Source: Elmis aenea (Eukaryota > Arthropoda > Insecta > Coleoptera > Elmidae). Taken from it: DNA of 64,000 nt. Shown piece after piece: positions 1 through 12,401 of the stretch. The stretch covers positions 124,001 to 188,000 of the forward strand of contig CANTFG010000270.1 in NCBI GenBank assembly GCA_947652605.1, in the 5' to 3' direction. Both the position numbers and the translations under genes were made by a program. Position 1 is the stretch's first letter. The number at the start of each line of letters is the position of its first letter. The notes under the pieces were generated by a model. The model worked only from the letters and a program-made list of their open reading frames with translations, did no database searches and was not told where the DNA came from.

Positions 1-1947
1 TAAAAAAAGTGTTTTTTGTCATATTCATAATGTTTCATCTATCCGTTATTGTTGTAAATGTCAACAAAAAAATTATGGAGATTATTTTTAGACATTTTTA
101 GGTAAAATTCGATTATTCTAAAAAAATTATATGCTCGCTCTTAAAAAGTTATGATACAAACTTACCTTTTTTTAAATGGAAGCTTTAGTTGGCTATGACT
201 GATTTAAATTGCTTATTTTTTTCTCGTTCCTAATATACCGGTTGTAACTGAAATCAGGCTCACCCCCTTTTTTTCTTTAGTTTTAAATTTAGACAAATGA
301 AATTTTAGACATGTAACATTTGCAAAAAACTGGATTATTTGAACATGGGTACACTTTTGTTTCACTTCCGGTTTCGCCGGAAATGGCCATAACTTTGTTA
401 TTTTAAATGGAACACCCTGTATATTTTTACATTTTTGGAAAAAGGAGGCGATTTTGGATACACCTGTATCATTTTGGTTAATTTTTATAACCTCAAATAA
501 TTGTTTTACAAAAATTTAATTTTTTATTAAGTGTGCCGTGACCTGCATAAATTAAATTTTATTTTGTCAACAAGTGTCCGAAAAACGGTTTTGTAAAAAA
601 ACACAAAAAAAGCATTTGTTTTGTTGCCATTTGGCATAGTCCACTATGATAATTGGGATATCTTACCAAAATCTTACAATAATTTGAAATTTTTAATGCC
701 TGCTCCTAATAAAAATACCAAGTTATTGGTACTGTTGAATTCGCCAGAAAATACTCTATTTAAATAACCGCATGCGCCACTATCGTTCCATTTAAAAAAA
801 TTGATTTTTTGACAAAAAACCAATTTCGCAACCTTTAAGGTCTATTAAAGCAGCCCAAATGTCAATTAAAATTTACAAAACCGTTTTTCTGACACTTTTT
901 GACATAATAAAATTCAATTTATGCGGGTCACGGCACACTTAATAAAAAATTTAATTTTTGTCAAAAAATTATTTGAGGTTATAAAAATTAACCAAAATGA
1001 TACAGGTGTATCCAAAATCGCCTCTTTTACCAAAAATGTAAAAATATACAGGGTGTTCCATTTAAAATAACAAAGTTATGGCCATTTCTGGCGAAACCGG
1101 AAGTGAAACAAAAGTGTACCTATGTTCAAATAATCCAGTTTTTTGCAAATGTTACATGTCTAAAATTTCATTTGTCTAAATTCAAAACTAAAGAAAAAAA
1201 AGGGGGTGAGCCTGAATTCAGTTACACCCCGTATAAGTGTTGGTGTAGTTATTTTCAATAATACGTAAGTTACGAAGGTTTTTTAGTTTGCTTTTTTTTA
1301 AAGAAAGTTATAGTAGGCTGTGAAAACAAAAACAAAACAAGGTGTAAAACCTTTTAAAACTCATTTAATACAGGTTACGAAGGTTTTTTAATTTCTTATT
1401 AAATTGTTGTGATAAGCATTATCTCGATAACAAATTACAATACCTTCGTCACTTGTACCAAATGAGTTTTAAAAGGTTTTGCACCTTGTTTTGTTTTTGT
1501 TTTCACAGCCTACTATGTTTTTCTTTTAAAAAAATAATGAAAAACCTTCGTAACTTGCTTATTATTGAAAATAAATACATCAACCCTCATATATTTGGAA
1601 TGAGAAAAAAATAAGGAAGTTAAGTAAGTCATAGCCAACTATAGCTTCCATGTAAAAAAAAGGTAAGTTTGCGTGAAAAATGTTTTTTTAGAGTAATCGC
1701 ATTCTGCATAAAAATATCCAAAAATAATCTTACGTTTTTTCGATATTTACAACAATAACAGAAATATGTCACTTTATAAATATGACAAAAAAACACTTTT
1801 TTCTAGTAACTCAAAAACCGGAAATATTTTTGAAAACGGTTTTGAGTTTGTCTCAAAAAACTGCATATTTTAGGTAATTTAACTGTTTCTCTATCTTGAC
1901 TATTAAACGAGATACCCATGTAATCCCATCAAATTTGGACCACGCTG
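1..1947. mobile_element. Nested TA-flanked foldback elements (left end outside window)
   Basis: The sequence at 1-236 returns as its reverse complement at about 1590-1800, so an outer palindrome is visible; its left tip lies before base 1. The right tip is CACGCTG followed by TA at 1948-1949. A second palindrome (238-1231, ends CCGGTTGTAACTG and CAGTTACACCCCG) sits in the left arm between two TA dinucleotides. A third inverted pair at about 1240-1580 forms the middle of the outer element. No transposase reading frame is visible. The TA duplications suggest a Tc1/mariner-type mobiliser (inference). It lies in an intron of the helicase gene. Confidence 0.75.
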
Positions 1948-2135
1948 TACAGCCCTGTAACTTCTTTTATTTAAGAGGTGGTCATCGGTAGAAGTGTGCA
2001 TAATCAAATATAGTTGGTAAAATTTTATTCAAGTTTTGAAAAGAGTGTGACATGCAATAAATAGGGCCCAAACGATCTTTTAGCCTACAGGCACATTTGT
2101 ATTCTTGTGTCTTGAATAATATTTTGTTATTCCAG

Positions 2136-5100
2136 ATTAAAAACCGTTGCAAGGATGTAAATATTCTTGTATGTGCCCCTGCTAATGCGGCATGTGATAT
2201 GTTAACATCTAAATTGATACCTCATTGCAAGAAAGATGAGCTGATACGTGTTCATGCAAAAACTAGAGATTGGTAGGCATCACATATACATACATAGACA
2301 TTTTGAATTGTTACTGTGCTGTGTTTAAGGAAAGGGGTACCAAAGGATGTTCAGGGTTATAGTAATTATGCAGGAGATTCGTATACCAGACCAACTGGTA
2401 AAGAACTTATGAAGTATCGCATTGTTATTGCTACATTAATGTCAATTGGCAGGTGAGGTTTTGTTTTGTTTTTTAAACTAGAAAACAATTTTTTAATTTA
2501 ACCAAGGATCTGCTCAGACGTCGGTTTTTCAGACCGATGCCCCGCACTGACTAATAATAAGTAAAAAATCATTAATTATTATAAAATGCAAACGGTATCG
2601 TAAATTATCTTTGGTGTTTATTTTAGTACAGCTAGCTTATTTATTGTTTTGTTTTTGTTTTTCAATGGCCACTTTGATTAAACTTAATAAATACAATAAT
2701 ATTGCAACAACTTAATTATTTTTAAAGATAAATCTAACAACCCATACATCAATCAAACGAGAGAAAAAATATCTTTTTAATGGTGTCACAGCCAAATACA
2801 ACCCGTTTTTAAAATAAGATACTTGATGTTTAGAATTTTTAAAAACAAATGAAAATAAGTAAAATTTCAAATGTACATAAAAAGTGTTCTGATAGTGTAG
2901 AAAAATATTTTGAGTATTATTACGAATAAATAAGTCACAAGCAAAAATTTAAAGCGTAATTTTTTTGTTTTTTTATCAATAGCGCACAAATTATTGATTT
3001 TTTCATAGAATAGTATCTCTTAAATCGTAGATCATTTTGACCCTTTAACCGACTCTGTATTTCTTACTGTTTACAAGATCCCCATCCTGTTCACCATAAT
3101 TGGGACACCTTGTGTACAGGGTGGCCTATTTTTGATGCCTATACAGGAAAAGTTAGGTGTAATATATCAATGTTTATATGAATTTAAAAAATATATATAT
3201 ATGGCTTTCTTATTAAGGACAAAAAACCATGCAAAAAGTCTTTAAAGTTTTTCACTCTTTTCTTTTAAGCGAGATATTTAACATTTTTGAAAATTACCAA
3301 AAATCGGTGTTTGGCTATATTTCGAAAATTAAAAAAGATATCAAAAATCTGTTTACAGCAATGAATTCCTCTCGAAAAAAGAAATCTAGACTACATACTT
3401 AGTTTTTTTCTATCTCTGATAATAACCGAGATACCCTGTATGGGCATCGAAAATAGGCCACCCTGTAGGGTGGACCAAATTCGAATGTTTTATGGGGTAT
3501 CTCGGTTACCGCAATAGATAGCGAAAATCTGATATCGGTCTCTTGGGCTATTTTTTTGAGAAAATAACGCCTATGCAATCAGATTTTTTCTATCGGATTC
3601 CATTTTGGCCCTACAGACGAAAATTTAAATTTAATCATTTATGAAATTTGGCTATAACTTCTCCATTTATTAAATTAGAACAAAATGTTATATAGGTTTT
3701 TTATACAGATTGTTATGCTTAATTGAAAAACAAAAGTACATTTTTTTTAGCCATCTTGACTTTCGAGATATGGATTAAACTTACATTTTTTTAAATGGAA
3801 ACCCTAGTTGACCATGATTTTATGTGAAAGAGTATTTTTTTAGCTTTTCAAAAATATATAGTTTTATATATTTGTTGCAAAAATAACCGAGATATGGCCA
3901 ATTTTGTAAAAATTGTATCATCAAAGTTTGCCATGATTTCGTAAACAAGTGATGTTTGCAATTAATAAACAACTAAACGTCATTTCGAAGTACATTTGTC
4001 AACTTTAAAGCAAAACCGTGTATTCTTTTGTATTTTATAACTGTTTATTGTGGTATTGTGAACATGGCTGAATTTGAATTTTTTTTTAAGTTTAATATGT
4101 TAGAATATTACTTTGTAACTGATAAAAACGTAGCGGTTGATGCAGAATCTACTTGGCAATGACGTGTAGTTGTTTAATAATTGCAAACATCACTTGTTTA
4201 CGAAATCATGGCAAACTTTGATGATCGAATTTTTACAAGATTGGCCATATCTCGGTTATTTTTTGCAACAAATATATAAAACTATATTTTTGAAAACCAA
4301 AAAAAATACTCTTTCACATAAAGTCATGGCCGACTAGGGATTTAATTTAAAAATATAAAAGTTGACTGCATATCTCGAAAGTCAAAATGGCTAAAAAATA
4401 TTACTTTTTTTTTCAATTTAATAAATAGAGAAGTTATAGCAAATTTTCAAAAATGATGTAATTTCATTTTTCGTCTGTAGTGCCAAAATGGAATCCGATA
4501 GAAAATATCTGATTGCATAGGTGATATTTTCTCAATAAAATAGCCCATGAGACCGAAATCAGATTTTCACTATCTATTGTGGTAACCGAGATACCCCGTA
4601 AAACATTTGAATTTGGTCCACCCTGTACATACAATTTTACAAGGTGCAACCTCTATAATCCGAACACACTTTAATCCGACCTTTGACATTCTAAAGTCAT
4701 AGTCCGAACGCACCTCGCTAATCCGAACCATGCAAGTATTTTTCTGCATAAACGTAGCATTTATGAGCATCTACTTTGATTCTCTTATTACAACTTTTAG
4801 AGTGCAATGGTCTAGTAGTAGCTCGACGTTAAACGTATAATAATGTGCAAAAAATGTCGAAAAAACAACATAAAACTTTAAATTTGCAAGAAAAAGTTGA
4901 TATAATAAATGAAATTAAATCTGGAAAACGTTTTTCCAGTATTTCATTAAAATATGGTGTCGGAAAATCGACTGTATGTGTGTAATAGCATACAGAAAAT
5001 GTTGTAGGGTTGTAAATTATATATTTTTTTTATAAATCACAATTCACTAATCCGAATTGACCCTTTGCATTTAATTGTTCGGATTATGGAGGTTGCACTG

Positions 5101-8100
5101 TAATTTCATGTTAAAAATTAATGAGATTGTAAAGTGTTCGGATTGTTCTAGGTATGCTTACAAATATCATCCACATTTTGTGTTCATTGATGAGGCAGCT
5201 CAAGCCTTAGAACCTGAAGCTGCAGTTGCAATAAGTCTCATGACCCCTGGAAAACAATTGGTGTTGACCGGTGATCCTAAACAACTGGCTCCTATCTGTA
5301 CTAGAGCTGCTGAAGCCTACAGCTTGAGTATGTAGCTACTTTTAAAAATAAATATGGTTCTGATGAACTATCAGAGACTGCTGGAACCCAATATTGATAC
5401 TCACTTAATCTGATACATACCCTTGCTGGAACAAACCTTATACATATTTTACAGATTTTGAGGTATTGTAATGAAATTTTTTATTTAAGATGTTAGCTTG
5501 TTGGAAAGATTGATGCTAAAGTGTGAGTTATATCAAGATAATAATCCAAATTTTATCACCATGTTAAAACTCAATTTTCGAGCTCATCCTTCAATATTGC
5601 ATCTTCCTAATAAATGGTTCTACAATAGACAATTGGAGGTAAGTTATAGTTTACTTTCGTTTTAATTAACTTTTGTAACATGCGTCCTTAAAAAGTATGC
5701 AAAATTTAAAAAAAAAAACAACTTTTGCTATTACATTTTGAGAAAGTTGAAACGGTTATTTTATTAAAAAATATAAACTGGGTAACGCTATTTAAAAAAA
5801 AAAAAACTATGGAGCTGTATTTAATTTTTTTTTCTGAGTCAAGATTTTATTAAATAATTCGTAACACACTTTACAAAAAAAATCTTATGAAGATTTATTA
5901 TAAGCTCCACCATAAACTACAATTTTACATAAACTAAATGTTTGTATCTCTTACTGTTTTTTTTTTATTGTACAGGGTGGACCAAATTCGAATGTTTTAT
6001 GGGGTATCTCGGTTACCGCAATAGATAGCGAAAATCTGATATCAGTCTCTTGGGCTATTTTGTTGAGAAAATAACGCCTATGCAATCAGATTTTTTCTAT
6101 CGGATTCCATTTTGGCACTACAGATGAAAATTGAAATTTCATCGTTTATGAAATGTTGCTGTAACTTCTCTATTTATTAAATTAGAACAAAATGTTATAT
6201 AGGTTTTTTATACAGATTGTTATGCTTAATTGAAAAACAAAAGTACATTTTTTTTTTCGCCATCTTGCCTTTCGAGATATGGATTAAACTTGCATTTTTT
6301 TAAATGGAAACCCTAGTTGGCCATGATTTTATGTGAAAGAGTATTTTTTTAGCTTTTCAAAAATATATAATTTTATATATTTGTTGCAAAAAATAACCGA
6401 GATATGGCCAATTTTGTAAAATTTCGATCATCAATGATTTCGTAAACAAGTGATGTTTGCAATTATTAAACAACTAAACGTCATTTCGAAATACGTTTGT
6501 CAACTTTAAAGCAAAACCGTGTATTCTTTTGTATTTTATAACTGTTTATTGTGGTATTGTGAACATGACTAAATTTGAACTTTTTGTAAAGTTTAATATG
6601 TTAGAATATTACTTTGTAAGTGATAAAAACGTAGCGGTTGCTGCAAAATTTACTTGGCAATGACGTTTAGTTGTTTAATAATTGCAAACATCACTTGTTT
6701 ACGAAATCATGGCAAACTTTGATGATCCAATTTTTACAAAATTGGCCATATCTCGGTTATTTTTTGCAACAAATATATAAAACTATATATTTTTGAAAAG
6801 CTAAAAAAATACTCTTTCACATAAAGTCATGGCCGACTAAGGTTTCCATAAAAAAAAATTAAGTTTACTCCATATCTCGAAAGTCAAGATGGCTAAAAAA
6901 AATTACTTTTGTTTTTCAATTAAGCATAAAAATCTGTATAAAAAACCTATATAACATTTTGTTCTAATTTAATAAATAGAGAAGTTATAACAAATTTTCA
7001 AAAATTATGAAATTTCATTTTTCGTCTGTAGTGCCAAAATGGAATCCGATAGAAAAAATCTGATTGCATAGGCGTTATTTTCTCAAAAAAATAGCGTAAG
7101 AGACCGAAATCAGATTTTCGCTATCTATTGCGGTAAAACATACATTCGAATTTGGTCCACCCTGTACATAACTAAATATTTTTTCTACTTAGTACAGTTA
7201 ATTATTTATTTAATTTTTCATACAGGCTAAATCGTTTACTGCTAGAAACGATCCAATAGCCAATGTATCTGTCCAACATATTATGTTTACAACAAATGCT
7301 ACTACAGTTGGTCAACCTGTGGAATTTTATGCAGTCTATGCTAAAGAAAAACGTGAAGGTAGATCCCCAAGGTACATAACAAATTATTTAAACATGTCAA
7401 AAAATAAAAGTGTGTTACATTTGCAGTTACTTTAACTGGGCCGAAATTGAATTGGTAGTGAAATATGTTAATGCCTTTATAAGTTTGACGGACGTACCGG
7501 TCGAACAGCAAGACATTGGAATCATATCACCTTATATAAGACAGGTCAGTGTATCTAAAATGTTGTTAAATTGTAAAATTGTTAAAATTTAGAAATCAAC
7601 ATTCTCAGTTTGTGTATTTGTCAACATCGGCGATTGTAGATCTAAATTTAATTTTAAGTTCTTAAGGTAGTTTTAGAAGCCCTATTGAATTTTGAAGTTG
7701 TAGTGATACATTTAAAACTCAGAACAATTCCGTACTAAATTTCGTTTTTATCAGTACCTTAAAATGTTGTTTCATTGCAGGTTTACAAAATAAAAGACAG
7801 GTTGACACGCTTAAATTTGGGTAGCGTTGAAGTTGGAACTACGGAAGCCTTTCAGGGTCGTGAAAAACGGATCATGATCATAAGCACAGTGCGAGCACAA
7901 CACAATCTAGTTCATTATGACCGTAAATACAATCTAGGATTTGTGGGCACCGAAAAAGTAAATATGAACATTGCAATAATCCTATTTATGTGATTAATTG
8001 GTTTCACCGAGGTATCGAGTAAAAAAAGCCATTTAAAACCATATAAAACGACTTAATCCTTTCCAAATTTCATATATTTTATTCCTATTTAATTAAGCCA

Positions 8101-11100
8101 TTTTAAAAACATTGCTGTTTTTTTTTTTTGACAGAATCTATTAGTCCACAATGAACATAGTAGATAGTAATTAGTAGATAGTAGTTAGTAGATAGTAATT
8201 AGTATTCAGTAGTTAGTGCATAATACGTAAAAAGTACGTAACGAAATGTTTACTTAGATACGTAACCTCTGCTTCAATAATTTACCGCAAGAACTGACAG
8301 TTAAATTTGATAAACAACCTTCCGCGTTTAAATTGAGGCTAAAAACAAGCCGGGAATTACCCATATCCAAGTAAACATTTCGTTACGTACTTTTTACGTA
8401 TTATTCACTAACTACTAAATACTAATTACCATCTACTAACTACTATCTACTACGTTCATTGAGAATGCGGACTTAGAGATATAGAAACACTGGATAAAAT
8501 AGTACAGTTTTGTAAGCCAATAAGTTATCAAAATTTTGAAAAAATGGCAAGATCTGCTAGATTTTTGTAAATCATTTCGATATCTACAACAATAATGGAG
8601 ATATTAAGCATTATTAAAATGACAAACAAAAATACTTCTACATAAATAACACCAAAACGAAAATAGTAAAAAATTTCTGCAAATAATTCTATTTTTGTTT
8701 TTGGAAAAATCCCTATTTTCGATAGTTTAACCATTTCTCTATCTAATACAGGCAGGGCCGATGGGGTGGGGCAGGGGGGTCTCTGAGCCCCGGGCCCGGA
8801 GGTAATTTAAGGGCCCAGGAGTTCACATACTTTTTAAATTATGGTTTATTAAATATTCATAATTCACAATTCGTTTTTTTTTAAATAAATTTTCAAATAA
8901 TTTATTTGCTTGGGGCCCATGTAAATTTTTTCCCCGGGCCCGGCGACGTCTCTCGACGCCTCTGAATACAGGGTGTCCCAGATTACATTTCCAGCATGGG
9001 GATCTTGCTTATTATAAGAGATACAGATTTGTTTATATTAGATGAATTATTCCTTGGTATGAGAGGAGCCACAATCAATTTTTAAAAGTACAAAATTCCT
9101 CGTGCTACAGATGTTATAGCAATAAATATGAAAATAGTAACTTAGCTTTATTTAGCAATTGCTATTACATTGTAACATAATTTACATAGGTAATAGTAAA
9201 TATGATAAAAATAAAAATAGAATGAAATAAAATTAAAATCTTCTAAATTCTAAATATCTAAAATAATAGTTTAATAGCGTTCTAATACGTACTCCTTAAT
9301 TAATTTAATACCCTTCTTATAATTATTACATATTTTAACTTGATGCTGCAAATTATTAATTATTTTAAAACTTTGATAAAATAACGAACGAGCAGTTTGA
9401 CTTTTAGTGCATTTCTCTATAACGAAATCAAGCCTATTTCTAGTTTTATAAGTGTGGATCTTATGGACTAATTTTACATTTTCATATAGATATTTTGGTG
9501 TTTTTTGTAATTTAATTTTTAAAACTAGCTACAATGTTCTAAATATTATTCTCTGATTAATACTCATAAATTGAAGTGTATTTAACATAACTTTGATAGG
9601 GAAATGAATTGAACATTTTAAAATTGTGCACATGGCGTGATTTTGTAATTTCTGTAATTGTTGAAGCTCATTTTTATTTAAATTAATAAGTAATGAAGCG
9701 CAAAACTCAAAATGAGGAGCTATTATTGTTTTATACAGTAAAACTCTAGTGTACATACTAATGTGTTTGCTACATCTTTTGAAGAGAAAAATCTTTTTGG
9801 AAATTTTGTTCATCATGTATTTTGTGTGTAACTTAAACGTTAAATTTTCATCTAATATAACACCAAAGTATTTAATTTCGGTTACTCTTTCTAAATTAGT
9901 TTTGCTTATTTTATATCCAGATTAGCATTATAAATATTTGTTTTATAGATAACGTGTTTGGTTCCCAAAATCATAAATTTGGATTTATCAACATTAATAC
10001 ATAAATTATTGTCGAATTTCTTTTTTCCCTCATAATTTTTTTGTCTTAATCATTAGAAGAATTGTATTTGTACCTTCTTGTGGTACTTTTTTATATAGAA
10101 TGTAACCATTATTTTAGTTTTTTTTTTTACACCTACCATTTTCGAGGTATTACCCCTAATTTTCTTACGGGGCCGCGAAGTTGGCTATGGAATAGTTAAA
10201 TGTACTTTTTTTCTCTTTTAAATGAGATATTACTTGCTATATCTATTTTTATCAATAAGTCACAAAATGAAGAAAAATCGTATTTTACCCATTACTTATC
10301 AAGCTATCTATGAAAAAAAAAACAAAAAACAACTAATTAAATGTCAAATGATAGTTACTATTTGTCTGCGGTATCTTTTATTAGAACTTTAAATTATTGT
10401 TATGTAAAATACGATTTTTCTTGATTTTGTTATTTATTTATAAAAATAGATATAGCAAGTAATATCTTATTTAAAAGAGAAAAAAAGCACATTTAACTAT
10501 TCCATAGCCAACTTTACGGCCCATAAGTAAAAATGAAATTAGGGGTAATATCTCGAAAATGGTAGTAGTTAAAAAAATTTAAACTAAGGTTACATTCTAC
10601 ATAAAAAAGTACCTTAAGAAATACAAATAAAATTGATCTAATAATTAAGACAAAAAAGTTATGAGAGAAAAAAGAGATTCGACATTTTCATATTTTTTGC
10701 TAAAACATCTGAAGCACGAGAATTTTTGTACTTTTAAAAATTGATTGTGGCTCCTCTCATACTAAAAAATAATTCATCTAATTTAAACAATCCTGTATCT
10801 CGTATAATAAGCGAGATCCCCATGCTGGAAATGTAATCGGGAACACCCTGTATAATAAACAAGATACCAATGGAACCCATTTGATTTGAACCACCCTGTA
10901 CAAGCTTAAAAAGTAACTAAAGCAGAGGTGGTTTGATGAAGTGATATATTAAAATGAAAACAAAATGTTAAATATTGTCCCAACTCCACACAAAATATTT
11001 TCATTTTTAGTCTAGATTTTTGGTTCAAATAATCAAAAAATGATAAATGCTCAATTGCTGATTTTATTCTGCCAACATTATTTCAGGATGGTTTGTAATC

Positions 11101-11359
11101 CTGTAATCAAATTTAAACTCTTTTTTAGCGATTGAATGTTGCCCTTACTCGAGCTAAAAGTAAATTGGTAGTAATTGGATGTCCTTTGGTGCTTGGCTAC
11201 GACGAACACTGGTTAGAGTATATAGAATTTTGTAGGACCAATAATTCCTATTATGGTGCAGCTTATCGTAAAAGAGACACAGAAGTTCGAAGAGCTATTG
11301 TTGCGAGATTCAGTGGAGTTAATATGAAGGATACCCAATACAGTCGACGGCAAAATTAG
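2136..11359 (+). CDS. MOV10-like SF1 RNA helicase, 3' part (eight exons)
   Basis: Exons: 2136-2272, 2330-2452, 5152-5327, 5490-5638, 7226-7371, 7427-7544, 7781-7957, 11129-11359. All junctions are AG/GT and all phases agree, giving 1257 nt (418 aa plus TAG). Visible SF1 motifs in order: Ia (ILVCAPANAACDML), II (FIDEAAQALEP), III (GDPKQL), IV (LNFRAHPSIL), then GIISPY, V (EAFQGRE) and VI (RLNVALTRAK). The C-terminal WLEYIEFCRTNNSYYG stretch resembles the MOV10/Armitage group more than UPF1. The P-loop exon and everything N-terminal lie left of the window. Family members are 5'-3' RNA helicases acting in RNA decay, small-RNA loading and retroelement restriction. Introns 2, 4 and 7 of this part are swollen by mobile elements. 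The assignment to MOV10 versus a close relative is moderately sure; the helicase identity is very sure. Confidence 0.93.
2630..3114. mobile_element. Half copy of a CAGGGTG-type foldback
   Basis: This stretch matches the right half of the complete element at 39135-40651, including the arm containing ATGGCCACTTTGATTAAAC and the tip reading GGGACACCTTG. The left half is missing, so it is a truncated relic in the second intron of the visible helicase gene. Confidence 0.65.
3117..3465. mobile_element. Short TA-flanked foldback MITE, 349 bp
   Basis: It begins CAGGGTGGCCTATTTTTGATG and ends with the complementary CGAAAATAGGCCACCCTG. TA dinucleotides flank it at 3115-3116 and 3466-3467. There is no coding capacity. 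The right TA is shared with the next element. Confidence 0.8.
3466..4625. mobile_element. TA-flanked foldback, family F1 copy 1 (about 1.16 kb)
   Basis: Its ends are complementary (GGGTGGACCAAATTCGAATG at the left, TTTGAATTTGGTCCACCCTG at the right) and the arms pair along most of their length. Subterminal GAGATACCCCGTAAAACAT-type sequence is shared with 5973-7164. The first two bases of the left tip (CA) are missing where it abuts the preceding element. It has no open reading frame of note. Confidence 0.82.
4640..5100 (+). mobile_element. pogo/Tigger-type DNA transposon remnant
   Basis: Terminal inverted repeats read CAAGGTGCAACCTCTATAAT at the left and ATTATGGAGGTTGCACTG at the right, with subterminal repeats of a 'taatccgaa' motif. 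TA dinucleotides at 4638-4639 and 5101-5102 are the expected target duplication. At 461 bp only the start of a transposase remains. The element lies about 50 bp upstream of the third helicase exon of the window, so it contributes intron sequence close to the acceptor. Confidence 0.85.
4854..4985 (+). pseudogene. N-terminal fragment of pogo/Tigger transposase
   Basis: A 43-codon frame from ATG to TAA encodes a basic helix-turn-helix of the CENP-B/Tigger type; visible parts are LNLQEKVDIINEIKSGKRF and the recognition-helix-like KYGVGKSTV. Family transposases run to about 450-500 residues with a DDE catalytic core. None of the core is present here, so the fragment cannot be an active transposase. 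Confidence 0.75.
5973..7164. mobile_element. TA-flanked foldback, family F1 copy 2 (1192 bp)
   Basis: This is the same family as 3466-4625: left tip CAGGGTGGACCAAATTCGAA, right tip TTCGAATTTGGTCCACCCTG, TA on both sides. Internal arms contain sequence matching GCAAACATCACTTGTTTACG in opposite orientations. It sits in the intron between the 5490-5638 and 7226-7371 exons of the helicase. Confidence 0.85.
8141..8475. mobile_element. Small foldback element with TAGTAGATAGTA-rich arms
   Basis: The outer parts, TAGTCCACAATGAACATAGT and its complement at the right, enclose simple repeats of TAGTTAGTAGATAGTA. The arms also share CGTAAAAAGTACGTAACGAA in inverse orientation. There is no coding capacity. 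It lies in the last helicase intron. Confidence 0.7.
8753..8964. mobile_element. hAT-type MITE, 212 bp, with perfect 8-bp TSD
   Basis: It begins CAGGGCCGATGG and ends GACGCCTCTG, and is flanked by AATACAGG at 8745-8752 and 8965-8972. The interior is very GC-rich (GCCCCGGGCCCGG and related) compared with its surroundings. The target is the left tip (TACAGGGTG) of the adjacent foldback, so this insertion is younger than that element. Confidence 0.8.
8969..10850. mobile_element. TA-flanked foldback, interrupted by a retrotransposon
   Basis: The left arm starts CAGGGTGTCCCAGATTACAT (its first bases duplicated by the hAT insertion) and the right arm ends GGAACACCCTG before TA at 10851-10852. The two arms complement one another at 8969-9135 plus 10011-10190 versus 10500-10850. 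The gap 9136-10010 is a later non-LTR insertion. Confidence 0.82.
9136..10010 (-). pseudogene. Non-LTR reverse transcriptase fragment (CR1/Jockey-like)
   Basis: On the minus strand, pieces include INVDKSKFMILGTK, VTEIKYFGVILDENLTF and LLYKTIIAPHFEFCAS, which follow the order seen C-terminal to the catalytic palm in CR1/Jockey-type reverse transcriptases. The longest frame is 9529-9816. Stops and frameshifts break the rest. It interrupts one arm of a foldback and is therefore younger than it. The catalytic YADD is not present. Confidence 0.75.
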
Positions 11360-11480
11360 TTAGTTTCATATGATATACACCTAAAAAATATTTAAACAAA
11401 CCTTATCAGTATTTTTTATCTTAAGAATTAAAAGCGCAGCTTTTTTCGTTATAAAAACATAACAGTATTTTCTTTCTATA

Positions 11481-12401
11481 CCGGGTGATTCAGTTTGGCT
11501 GTTGCACCCCTATAACTTTTTAATTATTGAAAATAACCCCAACAAACCTTATATTTTTGGAAACGGCGACAAATTCTCTATTAAATGATGTGCATTTGTT
11601 ATCTCTACGATGACGTATGCCCAATCCACGATAGGCAACTGTTTTTTTTTTTTAAATTACATAGTATACATTTTTTTGTTGATTCGGCTAGAGAATTTAA
11701 TTCTGAATCCGACCATGTACTCAAAAAGTAGGCATACATAAGAAAATTTTCGAGAAAAATCAGTTTAAAGTTTATTCCAATTGTAGCAAACAGTCTATTT
11801 AACATAACAAAAAACGATCAAATCTTGAAAATTATACTATGACTATCAATGGAAATGTATTAAAAATTAATTTTTAATAAAAATAAAAACAAATTATAAA
11901 CGTTGACACAAAAAATTAGTCTTTAATATATTCAAGGTGACCGCCCCCCGCTTCCTCTGTTTGTAACTGCTTTAATACACGTTTATTATTTGTGTTTATT
12001 TTTTATTAAAAATTAATTTTTAATACATTTCCATTGATAGTTATAGTATAATTTTAAAGATTTGATCGTTTTTTGTTACGTTAAATAGACTGTTTGCTAC
12101 AATTGGAATAAACTTTAAACTGATTTTTCTCGAAAATTTTCTTATAGATGCATAGTTTTTTAATACATGGTCGGTTTCAGAATTAAATTCTCTATCCGAA
12201 TCAACAAGAACATGTATACTATGTAATTTAAAAAAAAAAACAGTTGCCTATCGCGGATTTGACATACGTCATCGTAGAGATAACAAATGCACATCACTTA
12301 ATAGAGAATTTGTCACCGTTTCCAAATATATAGGGTTTGTTGGGGTTATTTTCAATAATTAAAAAGTTATAGGGCTGCGACAGTCAAACTGAATCACCCG
12401 G
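11481..12401. mobile_element. TA-flanked foldback with CCGGGTG ends, 921 bp
   Basis: The ends read CCGGGTGATTCAGTTTG and CAAACTGAATCACCCGG (or near it), flanked by TA at 11479-11480 and 12402-12403. The arms complement each other over nearly the full length. It begins about 120 bp after the helicase stop codon, so it may lie in or just past the 3' UTR; a possible ATTAAA signal is near 11426. Confidence 0.85.

Larger units (their letters stand above)
8480..10902. mobile_element. Right end of an older foldback, split by a younger one
   Basis: Sequence at 8480-8748 joined to 10851-10902 aligns with the right end of the first element of the window (about 1690-1947), including 'tttctctatct', 'gagatacc' and a CACCCTG tip at the far right. 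The younger foldback (8749-10850) interrupts it at a TA. Confidence 0.55.

Noticed and set aside
5075..5151. ATG and N-terminal residues upstream of the DEAA exon
   Set aside because: These bases belong to the transposon end and intron; the splice acceptor at 5151 sets the true exon start.
7781..7957. FQGRE in helicase motif V as a mutated residue
   Set aside because: Arg at this place also occurs in active UPF1-like helicases, so it is not evidence of decay.
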